Assembly (NCBI GenBank): GCA_022376515.1
Contig: WTXI01000021.1
Coordinates: 62,001 to 126,000, forward strand
From: Lactifluus volemus
Taxonomy: Eukaryota > Basidiomycota > Agaricomycetes > Russulales > Russulaceae
Direction of reading: 5' to 3'
DNA: 64,000 nucleotides
The first letter of the stretch is position 1. Each line of letters opens with the position of its first letter. The notes beneath the pieces are model-generated. The model saw nothing but the letters and a program-made list of their open reading frames with translations. It searched no databases and had not been told where the DNA came from. A program made the position numbers and the translations under genes. Below are positions 21,169 through 32,692 of this stretch, one piece after another.

Positions 21169-22596
21169 GCCATACAGATCTCTCTCTGCTAAAAAATCTA
21201 AACAGAGGAAGTCTCTTCCCTCCTCTAAACGTCCCAGCGATGTTCAGCGTACCGCCCCTACGTCAGACCTTTGGAGATCCTGGAAACCTATGCAATTCTG
21301 TACAGGCAAGTATACCCCCTTGACTGTCTTCCTCTCCTTCACTCAATCCTTCCTAGTGAACGACTCCAGAAATGGGGAGAAGGTCACTTTTCGTTGGAAG
21401 AAGAGTATGATTCAGTTCTATCCGACCGTCTTAGTCTCTGACACAATTACCCATCACCCTCCTTGTTCAGTATCCTCGTCCTGAATCACGATTGGAAGCC
21501 AGAAAAAAACTACGATATGTGCGACTCCTGGGTTGGCAAGATCGTAGACATCCGTGGCAATTCTCCTCGAAACGTTCGTTCATATCTCTTCCTGTGCTGT
21601 CCCTAACGATGCTGCTCGCTCACCACCGTCCCAAGACTTGGGTGATCGTGCAGTGGTATTATTCAGGGAAGGACATCGGGGAACATGAACAAGTAGCTGG
21701 TACTCCAGTCAGTATGTAAGTTTCCACCGCCCATTCTTTCCATTCTGTGAATGTCTGGGCCACAGGAATGCATCGTGCTATGGCAAGTTCGAACGTAGCC
21801 TATCGCAAGATCGACAAGTGATCTCTACCCTATCCATAAATGGTATTACGAGGCTTTAACTCCATGTCTTTCCTTCTTGGCTGAATCCCACTCGAGGGAA
21901 GGCAACCGTCATGGACTACGATGAGATGTCCTTCCAACAGGAACCCATTCCGGCAGAGTGCTTTTACACACGTCGAGCGTACAATTCACTTTTTGGTTCT
22001 GTAAAGGTCTGTATGATTCTTACATGGATTCATCTGTACCATCCTAAAAAAGGTGCCGCAAGCCAAATGTACTGGAGAATATCACGTGCATCTGCGGGCG
22101 GCCTTACAACCCAGACGATTCGGACCCAATGCATCTCTGCCCGCGTTTTGGCTGCAAGCGATGGTACCATCAGAGCTGTCTCCACGAAAATGGCTTTATA
22201 TCCACCAAGTCGTCTGACGATCGCACGAAAGATTTCCTGGACATACCTCCAGCGCGGGTCCCCAGAGTACCCCCAGACCTCCTTCGTATCGCATGCACGC
22301 CGATCGTCAGGGGTGGTCCTACGCACGGGGTGGTCGGGAACGTCAAAACTGTTTGCGAGGCACGCGAGTGGGCTCAACTATATGCAGGCATGCCGTGGGC
22401 AGAGAGTCGCTCCGGGCTGCTCATGAATGATATCACACTCGATCGGTGGCTCGACGGCTTGGAGGGTGTCGAAGTGGAAGATTTGATCTATCCCGACGAT
22501 GAATCCGGCTCCGCAAACTTTCTGGCACGTAGGAGAATCCAGAGTGAAGAGGCCCCCCCTCCATTTATATGCCCAGCTTGCGAGAAGCCAATTTGA
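21169..22596 (+). CDS. BAH domain / PHD-finger protein
   Basis: Probable chromatin-associated protein. The N-terminus is basic (PYRSLSAKKSKQRKSLPSSK). A BAH-like domain follows: GEKVTF, then DWKPEKNYDMCDSWVGKIVD, then WVIVQWYYSGKDIGEHEQVA, ending VMDYDEMSFQQEPIPAECFY. A zinc finger of PHD type comes next, with C-x-C in ITCICGRPYNPDDSDPMHLC and the C-x4-C and H-x2-C pairs in CPRFGCKRWYHQSCL. The tail ends FICPACEKPI. At least four introns are needed; good junctions are near 21561 (donor GTTCGT) and 21625 (acceptor AAG). The junction between the GEKVTF exon and the next one (about 21380-21480) does not keep frame with any splice pair I found, so an intron is misplaced or a base is missing. Confidence 0.6.
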
Positions 22597-25500
22597 AACC
22601 ATCAATATCACCACCCATTCTCTCCTCCCATCCATCTGCCTCTGCATTATCTCTTCCATTGTCGCATTTCGCTTTGTGTATCTCCTACTCGTTTACAATC
22701 TGTCCTCGTCATTAACACTCGCATAATTGTTTACCAGTCTATGTCCTCACATACCAATCACGCATCGCTCCTTTCGTTGTACTTATTCTGACTCTCGTCC
22801 CATAGTTCCCATGCTGATTTTAAAACGTTACCGCGTACAATGGAAGGTCACTGAAGTTGTAAGGGACCTAGTATACAGTACTTGGTGGATGAATCGGTGA
22901 AGCACCAGCCTCTGGGATTAATGGGCGTGGCGGTGCTAACCTTAGACCGTGCTGAGCGTGATCGTGGTCCACTACTGTAGCAGACACCATCTTGTTTGTT
23001 TGAGGATCTCTCGGACTGCAGATTCTACCAACGGACAGGACCCACTGAGCTCTGCATATATGAGGAACAAAGGGAGAGGAAGGAGCAATAAAGGCTTTGT
23101 GCCTAAACTGAAATGCCAGGTCCTTTGTACTTGCCACGGGCGTCACAGTTGCAGCAGCCCAAAATCATACCCTTACAGTACACAGTACTGTAATCAGCAG
23201 GGCTCATGACAGCCAATGCCGTGTCAGCCCGATTTGAATCAACTAGCCAGCCCAAGATCTCTTGCCATGACCACCGTGACTTCCCACTACAACACCTTTC
23301 CGAGTCCTCACCGAATTTGCCGAGCAAATCTGGCGCATACCTCTTGCCCTGAAGCTGCAATGCCATCAACAACTCTTCTCAGGTTTCCGTGCAATGTCAG
23401 CCTGTCTCCATACCCTCCGCATCGGGCATCATGATAGGGTATGATGGGCGCATGGAAATAAAAATCTAGTTCGCTGGCATTAAGCGGACTAACAAAAAAT
23501 AAAAAAAATTGGCAGGCAGATAATTAGGAAGCGATCAACGCACAACTGACCGATTTTGCTGAATGGTTGAGGATGAAGTTTCCCTGGCTCGTCCCTGTGG
23601 GTCCGACCTCCTGGTTGGTTGCCGAAAAAGTACCGAGATCAGACCGACAAAATCACCGCCGCCAGGCACGTCTCCGAGTCCACCGCACGTGCAAGTGCGC
23701 CGGGCAAGTCGGGCATTGTACAGTACCACGCTGCCGTTTGCGTTGTTGCCACCAGGGCGGCCGTACAGGGTAGATCACTTACTGCTTTAGACTCAGGGAT
23801 GTGTGCTCAAGTGCCATCCCCAATTGAACCGGTGGCTTGCGCGCTCTATTTGTGTTGTGGTGCCATAAACTTTACGACTCTTTTTTTTTTTTTTATCAGA
23901 AAGCCGGGATACTTAAACGGGAACAAGGAGTTTTTGTTTGCGAGGACCCGCACTAGTAACGAGAATGAAAATACTACAGTACAGTACTAGTCCGCCTTCC
24001 TAGGACATCGGAAGATCCTGCTGCCATCCAGAATTTAAATTCTGTCAGTCCAATTTTGACATGCAGTGGCCCCTTTTTAAGTTTCAGCTCCATACCTGGA
24101 CGCTGATATAGTACGGCAGCGACAGCCTGAGAGGCAAGGCAAATTGTATAAACTTTGCAAGGCCAATTCTTCAATGGTGTGGCAGTCGCCCTAGTGACGG
24201 AGCATACATCCTACGAGCCCACACAAACCAAATACCGTCCGCACTGCATTCCAATCTATATCCAACCCCGTCATCACTCCATTATGGAATTGGTAAAATG
24301 AAATCTCGAGAGGGATCCGGCATGTGGCGGATAGTAGCGATGAGAGTTGCCGTGATGGGGGGTGTCTGACTGATTGCTACAAGAAACCTTATCACCCGGG
24401 CGTTGTCTCGGCGGACAATTGAGTGCCGTGACATCGGTTCACATTGTCGAAAACCAGTACCTGAAAACTCGCGAAAAAGTACAACAAACAATAGATCTAG
24501 CTAGAGGGGGTTACCATACAATAAGAACACGCTGGTCCATCGGTAGCGCTGAGGAGTGAGGGACAAATTGATTAGGAGAAAGTTTAGCTTTGAACGATGT
24601 GCACAAGCCCAAGCCTGATTCAGGTTCAAGTTTGGCCGTGCCGAGGTTCGTGCACGTAGTACCAGGTCCGAACAGGAAGAAGGACCCTTCAAGGTGCCAG
24701 CGAGACGGCTACGATGAAACTGAGATGGAGGGTTTTTTTTTTTCGATCCACGGATGCGCAGTGGATAGAAGTAAGCGGTGGTACTGTACTTGTATTACGC
24801 CACGAGCGAGTGCCCTACGACTTGACGTGAGATACAATCACAAAAATCGGCGCTCTTGGGACTCGGACAGTCCGAGGCTCCGAGCCCCACGACGGGGCCG
24901 ACGCTAGTGAGCAACTTGGATTTATTGATGGTGTCACTCTCAGGCTGACAGGTGCCCCGATCAAACTGAACTTGCCATGATGAAACTTTGAGTGCCAACT
25001 GATACGTATCACGTTTACTATTGACATCTGCTGATTGTGTTGATGATGGTACAAAAATGCGAATTGGAAGAACGTTTTCGCCTTTATACTGCGGCTGCGC
25101 GGAGGGAGAATCTGCGGTGCGCGCTTCAATGAACGGTTGCGTGGTGCCACTTGAATCATGGGAAAAATGTTTTGCCATCGAGTCAACGATGACGTATCAC
25201 GTGAATGGTCCTGCCGTAAACTGGCTTGTATAGTATTGCCACGCCTTGCTCCCCCCGATTACATTACTGAGCAAGCGGAAAGTCACCAAAGCGCCCATTG
25301 GCGCCCTAATACTCAGCAATGGCGCCCATTGGCGCCGCGCAGTGTAGTGTAACAACAACTAAAGAATCTGAATCTATAACTGACTCTAAACGATACAGTA
25401 AGTGAGGGAGGCTAGCTGGGGCTGCCCATGTCCAAGTCCAACCACGTACCGACACTCCGCCCTACCCGTGCCACTCGCCAAATACCGGATCCAGATCGGA

Positions 25501-25799
25501 CCATGGACTGGGAGCAAGGACTATAGTGACGTCACCCGCTTATGCCACTTACTCCTCCCTCCTGTACGTCTTCCATACGTCTTCCATCCCTCACTGGTGC
25601 GGGGAGAAAGGGTCGTAAATGCGTGCAAGGTGGAGGGACGGAAATGTGGGGAATGTTATGTGGAAGAAGGCGAGACTGCGCTCTGACTCGCCACTTTTAT
25701 GTAGTTTGCGTGTGCCAATTCAAAGCAATATTCTTGTTGGGGGAGCGCATCCCAGCCCCAAGAGAATACAAGGGGGAGGCTCACACGCTCGGGAGGATA
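22597..25799. other. 3.2-kb gene-poor region
   Basis: No convincing gene on either strand. It holds homopolymer tracts (T run at about 23880-23894, T run near 24727), several TACTGTA/ACAGTACTGT palindromic motifs (for example 23182-23191), and two copies of a 15-mer GCGCCCATTGGCGCC at 25291-25305 and 25322-25336. The velB 3' UTR should be at the right end. Confidence 0.35.
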
Positions 25800-27263
25800 T
25801 CAATCCTCGTATCCACTCCCGTCGTCGTCCCGCCGCTTGCCCTTGATCACGCCAGAGCCTGCGCCAGCATTAGCGGCCGATGCGCTCTGCGACGGGTCAT
25901 CAACCTTCTTGCGCCTTTTACGTTCGGTCTCGCGTAGGTTGAGGCGGACGCCAAAGTAAGATAAATGCTGTAAGAATGGGTGGAAGATTTCAATCGTCAG
26001 ATGGTTGCCAGGGGACGGGGACAGGGCGCACCTTTGTGAGGTCAGTCGATGCTCGCAAGCCCGGAAACTCTTTCGTCGAGTAAACACGGAACGGGCCTCC
26101 GTAGCATTCAGCCCATACGGGCGTCTGCCCGTCACTCGTTGTGGATGTGGATGAAACACGAGAGAAAAGGTCGAAGCAACGATATCGTAATATGAAATTC
26201 CCCTCCGCCTTTACTGCGAGATCCTGTCGAAACGGGAAGACGTTAGGATGCCGCTCGGAAAAAGAGAGAGAAAGGAGAGACGAACCGCAAAAACGAACAT
26301 CAACACTTTGTTACCCTTGTGGTCGAGGTTGGCCGCCTGCACAAAGGTGGTACCAGCAAGCGCCTCGGTCTGTTTGGAGCCTTCTGTGACCGGGTACGTT
26401 CCTTTAAAGTAATGCACGATCTCTTCCGGGCGGGTGTTGTTCACTGGTGCCTGATTGGGCGTGTACTGTTGTTCTTGGCCCTGCGCTTGCTGCTGGGGCG
26501 ATATGTGGTTTCCATGTACAGAGGCCATGTTGCCGAGTGGTGCACCCTGCTGCGGGACACCCGGGGAAAATGGTGCGGGGGGTTGCGGAGCTGGATAGGT
26601 ATACGGGTACTGCTGGGCACCAGGCGAGTAGGGAGTTGGTGACAGGGTGGAGGTGGAAGCACGACTGGGCGAGCTCTGTGTCTGATCTTGGCGGCGTTTG
26701 GGTTCGGCGGAGCCATCGGGAGAGTCTCCGGAGGGCACGGGAAAGAGGTCAACGTGACAGATGAGACCCATATTGTTAACCTCGCTGCACATGATAATTA
26801 TGAGAGGTCAGCGGGTGAGCAAGGAGGAAGAGGACGCCACTCGTAATTCTCGACCTCGGAATCGGGTCGGTCAGTGCCGGGATAGGAATGGAAGAATTTG
26901 AGTTGGACGACAGGTGGAGGATCGAGAGGTCTACGGTCTTTGCGGGCATACCTGATGAAATTGAGTCAAGTGAATAAATAAGGGTTAAGAGTAAACTCAC
27001 TTGCGCCCAAGATCGGCCTTCTGGAGCTCTATGAGTTGTGCACGCACGTGCTTTCCAGCAAACTGGCCAGTGGCAAAGTTGAGCGGTGCGCCAACACGAT
27101 GAGGACCAGAGTGAGATGGATCACGAGATTGATCGCGTTCTCTGACCTGTTGGGGGGAGGTTGACGGGGGTTGTGATGGGGGTTGAGAGGGTTGTTGAGA
27201 TTGTTGAGGAAATGGATCCTGTTGAAAAGGTGGATGAGACTGAGAAGGGAAAAACATTGACAT
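25800..27263 (-). CDS. velB: velvet factor, VelB type
   Basis: Fungal transcription regulator that pairs with other velvet proteins to control development and secondary metabolism. Exons 27001-27263, 26841-26951, 26286-26784, 26032-26223 and 25800-25967 total 1233 nt, 410 residues. A Gln/Pro/Ser-rich N-terminus precedes the velvet domain: YARKDRRPLDPPPVVQLKFF, EVNNMGLICHVDLFPV, then about 100 disordered Pro/Gln/Ser residues, then GSKQTEALAGTTFVQAANLD, GNFILRYRCFDLFSRV, PVWAECYGGPFRVYSTKEFP and TKHLSYFGVRLNLRETERKR. The tail after the domain is Lys/Arg-rich and could serve nuclear import. A long insertion within the velvet fold is the mark of VelB rather than VosA or VeA. The frame is clean across all junctions. 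Confidence 0.88.
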
Positions 27264-28324
27264 TTAGTGTCGAGACAAGGGAAGGGACGATGAGGAACTA
27301 GTTGTTGGGATTTGGTTGACTTGGCGTCGGATTAAATAGGCCGGAAGTTGGCGCGAGGACGATGAATTGGGTAACGAAGTCCAGGGGACTTGTGCCCGGT
27401 TGGTTTGTTTGTGACCGGGAAACGGGCTGACCCAATCCAGATCATTGGACATCAAAAAATCTTCCCAGTAACAGGGCGCTCCGTTGCCTGATCCAGTCTT
27501 TCGTTTTCAATCCCACTCCCTAGTCGGATCACACCAAAAAAACCCGCTCAACAAAAAAAAAAATTTGACGGCGCTCCCTTTCCCTTTCACTCACACATTC
27601 CTGGCGGCAATTTGCGAATCCATCCATCAATGCATCATCCTCGGTCATCTCGTTTTGGCTAACCCCTGTCACCCCCCCTATGTGTACCTTTTTGTAGCTT
27701 TGCGCTGCGCTTTTAGGTACGGTGAAGGACCAGTGAAAGAGCTGTTAACACATCCGGCGTGAAGAAAGTGCCTGGAAAGAAGGGCTAATGATTAATAGAA
27801 CAGTGAGAGGGATCTAGAATGGAATGATGTAGCCGAGGATGTCATCGATTTTGGGCGAATATTTCACGTTAATTTCACCATGAACCCGAAACGTAGCGCA
27901 GAATCAGCGCGTGTACGCTATAGATTCGCCCAGATCACCATAATATATCCAACTATGGCTACGAGTTTGAGAGAGCGGCCGTATCCCAGGACGCGCCCAG
28001 GTCTAAAATTCACGTTGGTGGCTGCAAATGCAATTATCGTACGAGCGCCATCCGCCAACTTTTAGGGTCAGCTGGTCACCCACATGGGCGCAGTCCTTCC
28101 GCGCCACAGAGTACGCCAGATATCGGTTTGAACAGGTGCCCAGGCGCCCAGGTCCGGGGTGCCTCGATTTCACTTCTCTAGCCCATTTTTCTCCCTCATT
28201 ACCACCGCACACACGTCACACAAATCAACACTCCATGTTTGTGTCCCTCCTGACACAATTAACAATCATGTTGGCGTCCTTGCTGTGCAAAATACCAAGT
28301 TGGGGCACATCAACTACCGCTACC
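27264..28324. other. intergenic, divergent promoters
   Basis: Upstream regions of velB (-) and the phosphatase-family gene (+). It contains an A-run near 27549 and no recognised gene. In-frame ATGs at 28235 and 28268 upstream of the chosen start of the next gene could extend that protein. Confidence 0.4.
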
Positions 28325-29765
28325 ATGACGGCGCCAACCATACGATTGGGAACGTGGAATTTGCGTTACGACGCGTTCCCTGACAGCATCCCGGTGTCCG
28401 AATCGCTAACTTCACTTCCGGATCCCCACATCCCACCCCACCGAATGTTGCAAGGGGAGCAGCCATGGAGTGCGAGGCGGGTGCGTGTGGCACAGAGGCT
28501 TCAGGTTTCCCACGTGGATCTTTTGGGTGTGTATCAGAAACGGGAAGGTTCCCGGCACCCTGCATGTGCATGATGACCCTCTCGTGGCTTATTCTGATGA
28601 ACATTCCCATCTAAGGAATTCAGGAGGCGCTTGTGAGGCAGGTCCACGACCTCGAGGAGCTCCTGGGTGGCGAGTATGCCTGGGTGCGCCCTTCTCCCCT
28701 TCTTCACACACCCTTTATCACCTCTTTAATCCCCTCCTTCCCTTGCAGGTCGGTGTTGGCAGAGACGATGGCATACAAGCTGGCGAGTTCAGCCCTATCT
28801 TCTACCGACGGTGAGTGAAAACTGTCTCACACCTCCCCCCTCGACCCCCGGAGGCTTCACACGCCCCTCCTAGCCCAACACATGTCCAACCCCTGACGTC
28901 CCACGCACAGCACTGCATTCACGCTCCTCGCAACGGACACGTTCTGGCTCTCCCACACGCCCTTCACGCCCGGGTCGGTCTTCCCCGGCGCTGGCAGCCC
29001 ACGCCTGGCTACGTTCGCTCTCTTCCGACTGTCCACTGGTGGAGGAACTCCCCCACGTGACATCGCCTTGATCAACATGCACCTGGACAATCTCAGCGAT
29101 GCGCAGCGCCAGCTAGGTGCGGCGTTGGTGCTGCATAGGGCACGCCACGAGGCGGGTGCTCGTCCCGGTATTCCGGTCCTGGTCACCGGGGACTTGAACA
29201 GGTGAGAAACTAGTGTATCCCCCGATCCAACCATTCCTTTAAATGTAATGTCTGACGGGACTTTGGGGGATCCGGTGTTAACGGTATCTCTCTCCCGTCC
29301 GTATAACAGTCAAGCGAGTGGATCTGACGGCGCTGCGTATGCCGTACTTACGGGCACGAAACCCGCTCCTGCGGTCCCAGATGAATTCTCTCGGCGCTTC
29401 CCGCTGCCTCCTTTGTCGTCATCTCCGAATCCTTCTTCTTCTTCCATAGGAGAGAAGACAGTGGAGGTGGTGGAGTTCGTTATGCGCGATTTCCGAGACG
29501 CGGCGCCGCGCGCGTTTGTAGGTGGACAATGGGCGACGTTTACCGGGTTCGATAACCGCAAGGCTGAAGAGGAGTGTGTTGATTTTGTGTTTGGGCGCAG
29601 CGATGGGGGATGGTGCGTACCTATTCCATTCATTGTTTTCAAGGGAGATAATGTTGATGATGTGATAGGGAAGCGAAGCGCGTATTTGTCGAGACCGCGT
29701 TGACAGATGACGGGATGCTCGCAAGTGATCATCGACTTGTCGTCGCAGATATCGTCATTTCTTAG
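28325..29765 (+). CDS. endonuclease/exonuclease/phosphatase family protein
   Basis: Mg-dependent hydrolase of the EEP fold; the substrate cannot be told from sequence (a nuclease or a phosphodiesterase acting on small molecules is possible). Exons 28325-28526, 28616-28683, 28749-28810, 28911-29201, 29310-29612 and 29669-29765 total 1023 nt, 340 residues. Catalytic motifs are complete: TIRLGTWNLRYD at the start, DLLGIQEALVRQVHDLEELL with the metal-binding Glu, INMHLDNLS, the VTGDLN Asp/Asn pair, and TDDGMLASDHRLVVADIVIS with the terminal Asp-His. An upstream ATG at 28235 would add 30 residues with a hydrophobic stretch (LLTQLTIMLASLLC), which may be a signal or anchor; I chose the ATG next to the domain. 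It converges with the thaumatin-like gene. Confidence 0.85.
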
Positions 29766-30122
29766 ATGGAAATCGGAAGAAAGACACAAGTAGCAGGTCG
29801 GCGCCACACGATCCACTGATGACGAATAGAGGGAAAACTAGGTCTTTTATTCATCAACGTTCGTCAGTGTTCATCAAGGACATATACTACTACGAATACC
29901 AAAACATCGCATATACAATCCGTAGATGTGCTACGAAGATCCAAAAAAAGGTGTCTACAAGAAAAGTGTCCACGAGAAGGTCATTCAAAAGCGTCAAAAA
30001 GGCGTCAGCCTGAGCGTCATGGACAGCTCAAAGGGAAGTAATAACATCTACAAGAAAGGGTCCAACGGCCGACTCTTGGGGCGGCCATTACTGTGTCCGG
30101 ACACACTACACAGGCTAGCCAT
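29766..30122. other. convergent intergenic region
   Basis: 357 bp between two 3' ends, AAG/TC-rich in the middle. Nothing recognised beyond likely 3' UTRs. Confidence 0.4.
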
Positions 30123-31760
30123 TTACCGTATGAGTAACCAGGCTGCCACGGCCCCCGGAATAAAGAAGGCCCAGATCCCTGTTGTACCCACTAGCGCGAG
30201 GGTACTGCGCGCATCCGATTTTCCGGTACCACCCTTGCTACTACTGCTGCTGGCGCTCGCGGTAGTCGTGCGGCTGGTGGCCGTACCAGCGGGGGCTACA
30301 TGACCATTGTGTTGAATAAGAGAAACAAGTATGAAAAAAATAAATGCGACAACTAACTTGATGCGGTGGTCGAGCCAAACGGGATATCGGAAGCTGGGAC
30401 CGCTGAGATAGTCGCAGGGACTGGGTAGCCTGGCGGAGGTCTGTGTGCGCATCACGTGCCATATGTCAACCAGGAGAAAAAAAAGGGAGGATAAGGAAAA
30501 GTAGACGCACGGGCAGAAGGTGAGTTTATAGTCGCTGGCCTGCGCAGAGGGACATGTCCACAGGGCTGTGCCAGAAGCCCCGTCAAATGCATAGACGTAT
30601 GAATTTGGACAGTTTCCCTCTGCAAGTGTTTAGTTATGTTCAGAAAGTAAGAGAGAAGAGGATTAGATTACACACTGAAGTAGTTGTAGTACGATACGCC
30701 ATTGGCAGGGCAGGTGGCCTGGGTGTTGTGCGTGCCGGTGCAACAGTTAGCCGAGTCGGCTGTTCCGCGTGAGCGTCAGAATTGGATGGAAGCGGGGAAC
30801 CGAGGGGGACAGAGCACGCACCCGGATTGTCCACCCCCGCCTCGCAGGCGCTCTGACAGCCGACTATGAGTCCGGTCGGGTCGCGTGGACCTATGAGCTG
30901 CGCGGGGCATTGAGGGTTGAGGTCGATAGGACACGAGGCAACCTGGCAATTGGCTGCGGAGGGGATGATCGCCATTGGGAGGTTGAACCCATTCACGAGG
31001 GTCACTGGAAAGCGCAACCCTCTCGCATCAGTTCTTGCAGGGCATTGGGAAAGTACACACCGTCATAATAGTCAAGATTTCCGTTACCCTGAAGCGTCCA
31101 CTCGGCCACTGTAACAGGTCCCTGACCCTGTATGGCGTGAGCGAGTAAGAACATATAAATTGTTGACAGGATTTTCAAAGCTTACAGTGCCGTTGACGGT
31201 ATTGCATTGGATCCCACCGTTGCACCCGCCGTCGAGGCAGGCACCTGGCGCAGTATTTTGGCCTAGATTTCCGCCGCCGAAGTTGCAGGCTCGACGGCCC
31301 TAAAATGAAGGATCACGTGTTTCAATTTAAAGCAAGTCGAACTCGAACTCGAAGGAAAAATATTGACCCAGATTCGTCCAGAAGTCCAGTTGTCCGGAAC
31401 GGCGAACTGTGTGGAGGTTAATGTAGGCGATTCCCACCTACACAGGGTGGCTTGTGAGTAAGGAGATGAATTGTTTATGGACGGCTCCCTTACCCGGTAG
31501 GGAAGATGGGTGCCGTGCCGTTCCCGGCGGCAGTATATATCTAAGAGTCGTTAGCAGGTGAGAAAGGTAATTGGGGGGAGGTAAGTACTGCGGGCCTGAA
31601 TTATCCACGACGGTCAGGACTCCTTGAACAAAAGACAAGAAGGGGGGAGGTGGTTTACGTGCCAGATGGTGAAAGGACAAGCATTGACAACCGTGAAGAG
31701 GCGAGCTGTTGCACCCGCCGGAAGAAAAGCAAGAGAAAGCAAGGAGAGATAAAGATTCAT
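30123..31760 (-). CDS. thaumatin-like protein with GPI-type tail
   Basis: Secreted or wall-anchored protein of the thaumatin/PR-5 family. The signal peptide is MNLYLSLLSLAFLPAGATAR, followed by LFTVVNACPFTIW. Later exons encode IYTAAGNGTAPIFPTG, VPDNWTSGRIWGRRACNFGG, GACLDGGCNGGIQCN, VAEWTLQGNGNLDYYDVSLV (family signature region), LPMAIIPSAANCQVASCPID and, near the end, ASGTALWTCP and YKLTFCP. After the domain, introns lead to a Pro/Ser/Thr linker and a hydrophobic end (STLALVGTTGIWAFFIPGAV.. to AWLLIR), the pattern of a GPI-attachment signal. About eight exons are needed. The junction after the first exon (donor at 31658, then a 7-nt piece near 31590) does not keep frame, so it is misplaced or a base is missing. 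It converges with the EEP gene. Confidence 0.8.
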
Positions 31761-32692
31761 GATGGTGGTCGTGCTATGAAAGGATATTGATTTTACAGGC
31801 GTAATAGGATTTTGGGGGGTGTGAAGAAGGACAGGAACCAACCACGAGGCCGTTCTGCGAGCGGTCTGTCATTATTTTTTTTGAACCATGAAAAGTTGAA
31901 CATTGACTTTTATGAACTAGTGCGCAACTTGACGCTCGCTCGGAACGGAATGATAACCACGCCGATCTCCCCTTCCGGTTGCAGAAGCAACGCCACGCCC
32001 CTTGACAAGGACGTGGCCGGTCCCTAGTCGTCACCTTCAGATTTCTAGAATTCCTCATCCTTACCAGGACTTGATGTCGCCCCATCCACGACTCGGAGTA
32101 AAGAGAAGTAAACAAATGGACAGGTGCGTGACGTCTTACCTATACTTGGGTTGGGTTAATCAATTCAATGGACGAGTAGTTGTTCGAACCTCACAATTAC
32201 AGAAGAAGGCAAAGTTCAACCATATCGAACCACCATCATCTTACGATGCGCCTATAGAGCACTTTCCCTTTTGGCCGCAATGTCTCGAGGGCGAATGGGG
32301 TTGTTCAGGCTGTGGCGATGCAGAATTCATCATTCCCTGTTCAAGTGAGTGTCTCGCCAATTTTAAAACATTCATTCGCAGCCTCGTAATGTGGGGGCCC
32401 ACTGGATATTTCGGATGATCACAACTGGAAGCGGGTCATAGCCCGGGGGAAAAGCTTGGGCATTCGCGTCCTTCAATTTCCATCGACTGATGCGTTGTAT
32501 GAAAGCTGAATTACTGCCAGTGGTTGCAACAAATCGTCGTTGTTCAAAAAGCTGTGCCAGTGGATTGCAACACAAGAATGAAGTTTTCAAGAAAGGGTAT
32601 GTGTGGTACAATCAACGCTATGACATGTAGATCTGGTATCTATACATTCACGGGGTGTTCGCGGTTGTTCAAGAATGCGGGTCGCTCCCCCA
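31761..32692. other. intergenic; left end of the oxidase array
   Basis: Upstream DNA of the thaumatin-like gene. From about 32340 it matches the DNA downstream of type-A copy 2 (about 39760-40050), for example the ..CTCGCCAAT..ACATTCATT.. stretch. This marks the left edge of the first duplicated unit. Confidence 0.5.

Noticed and set aside
28857..29234. 125-codon minus-strand frame over the EEP gene
   Set aside because: Shadow of the exon with the F-R-L-S-T and G-D-L-N blocks on the plus strand, whose splice sites all keep frame.
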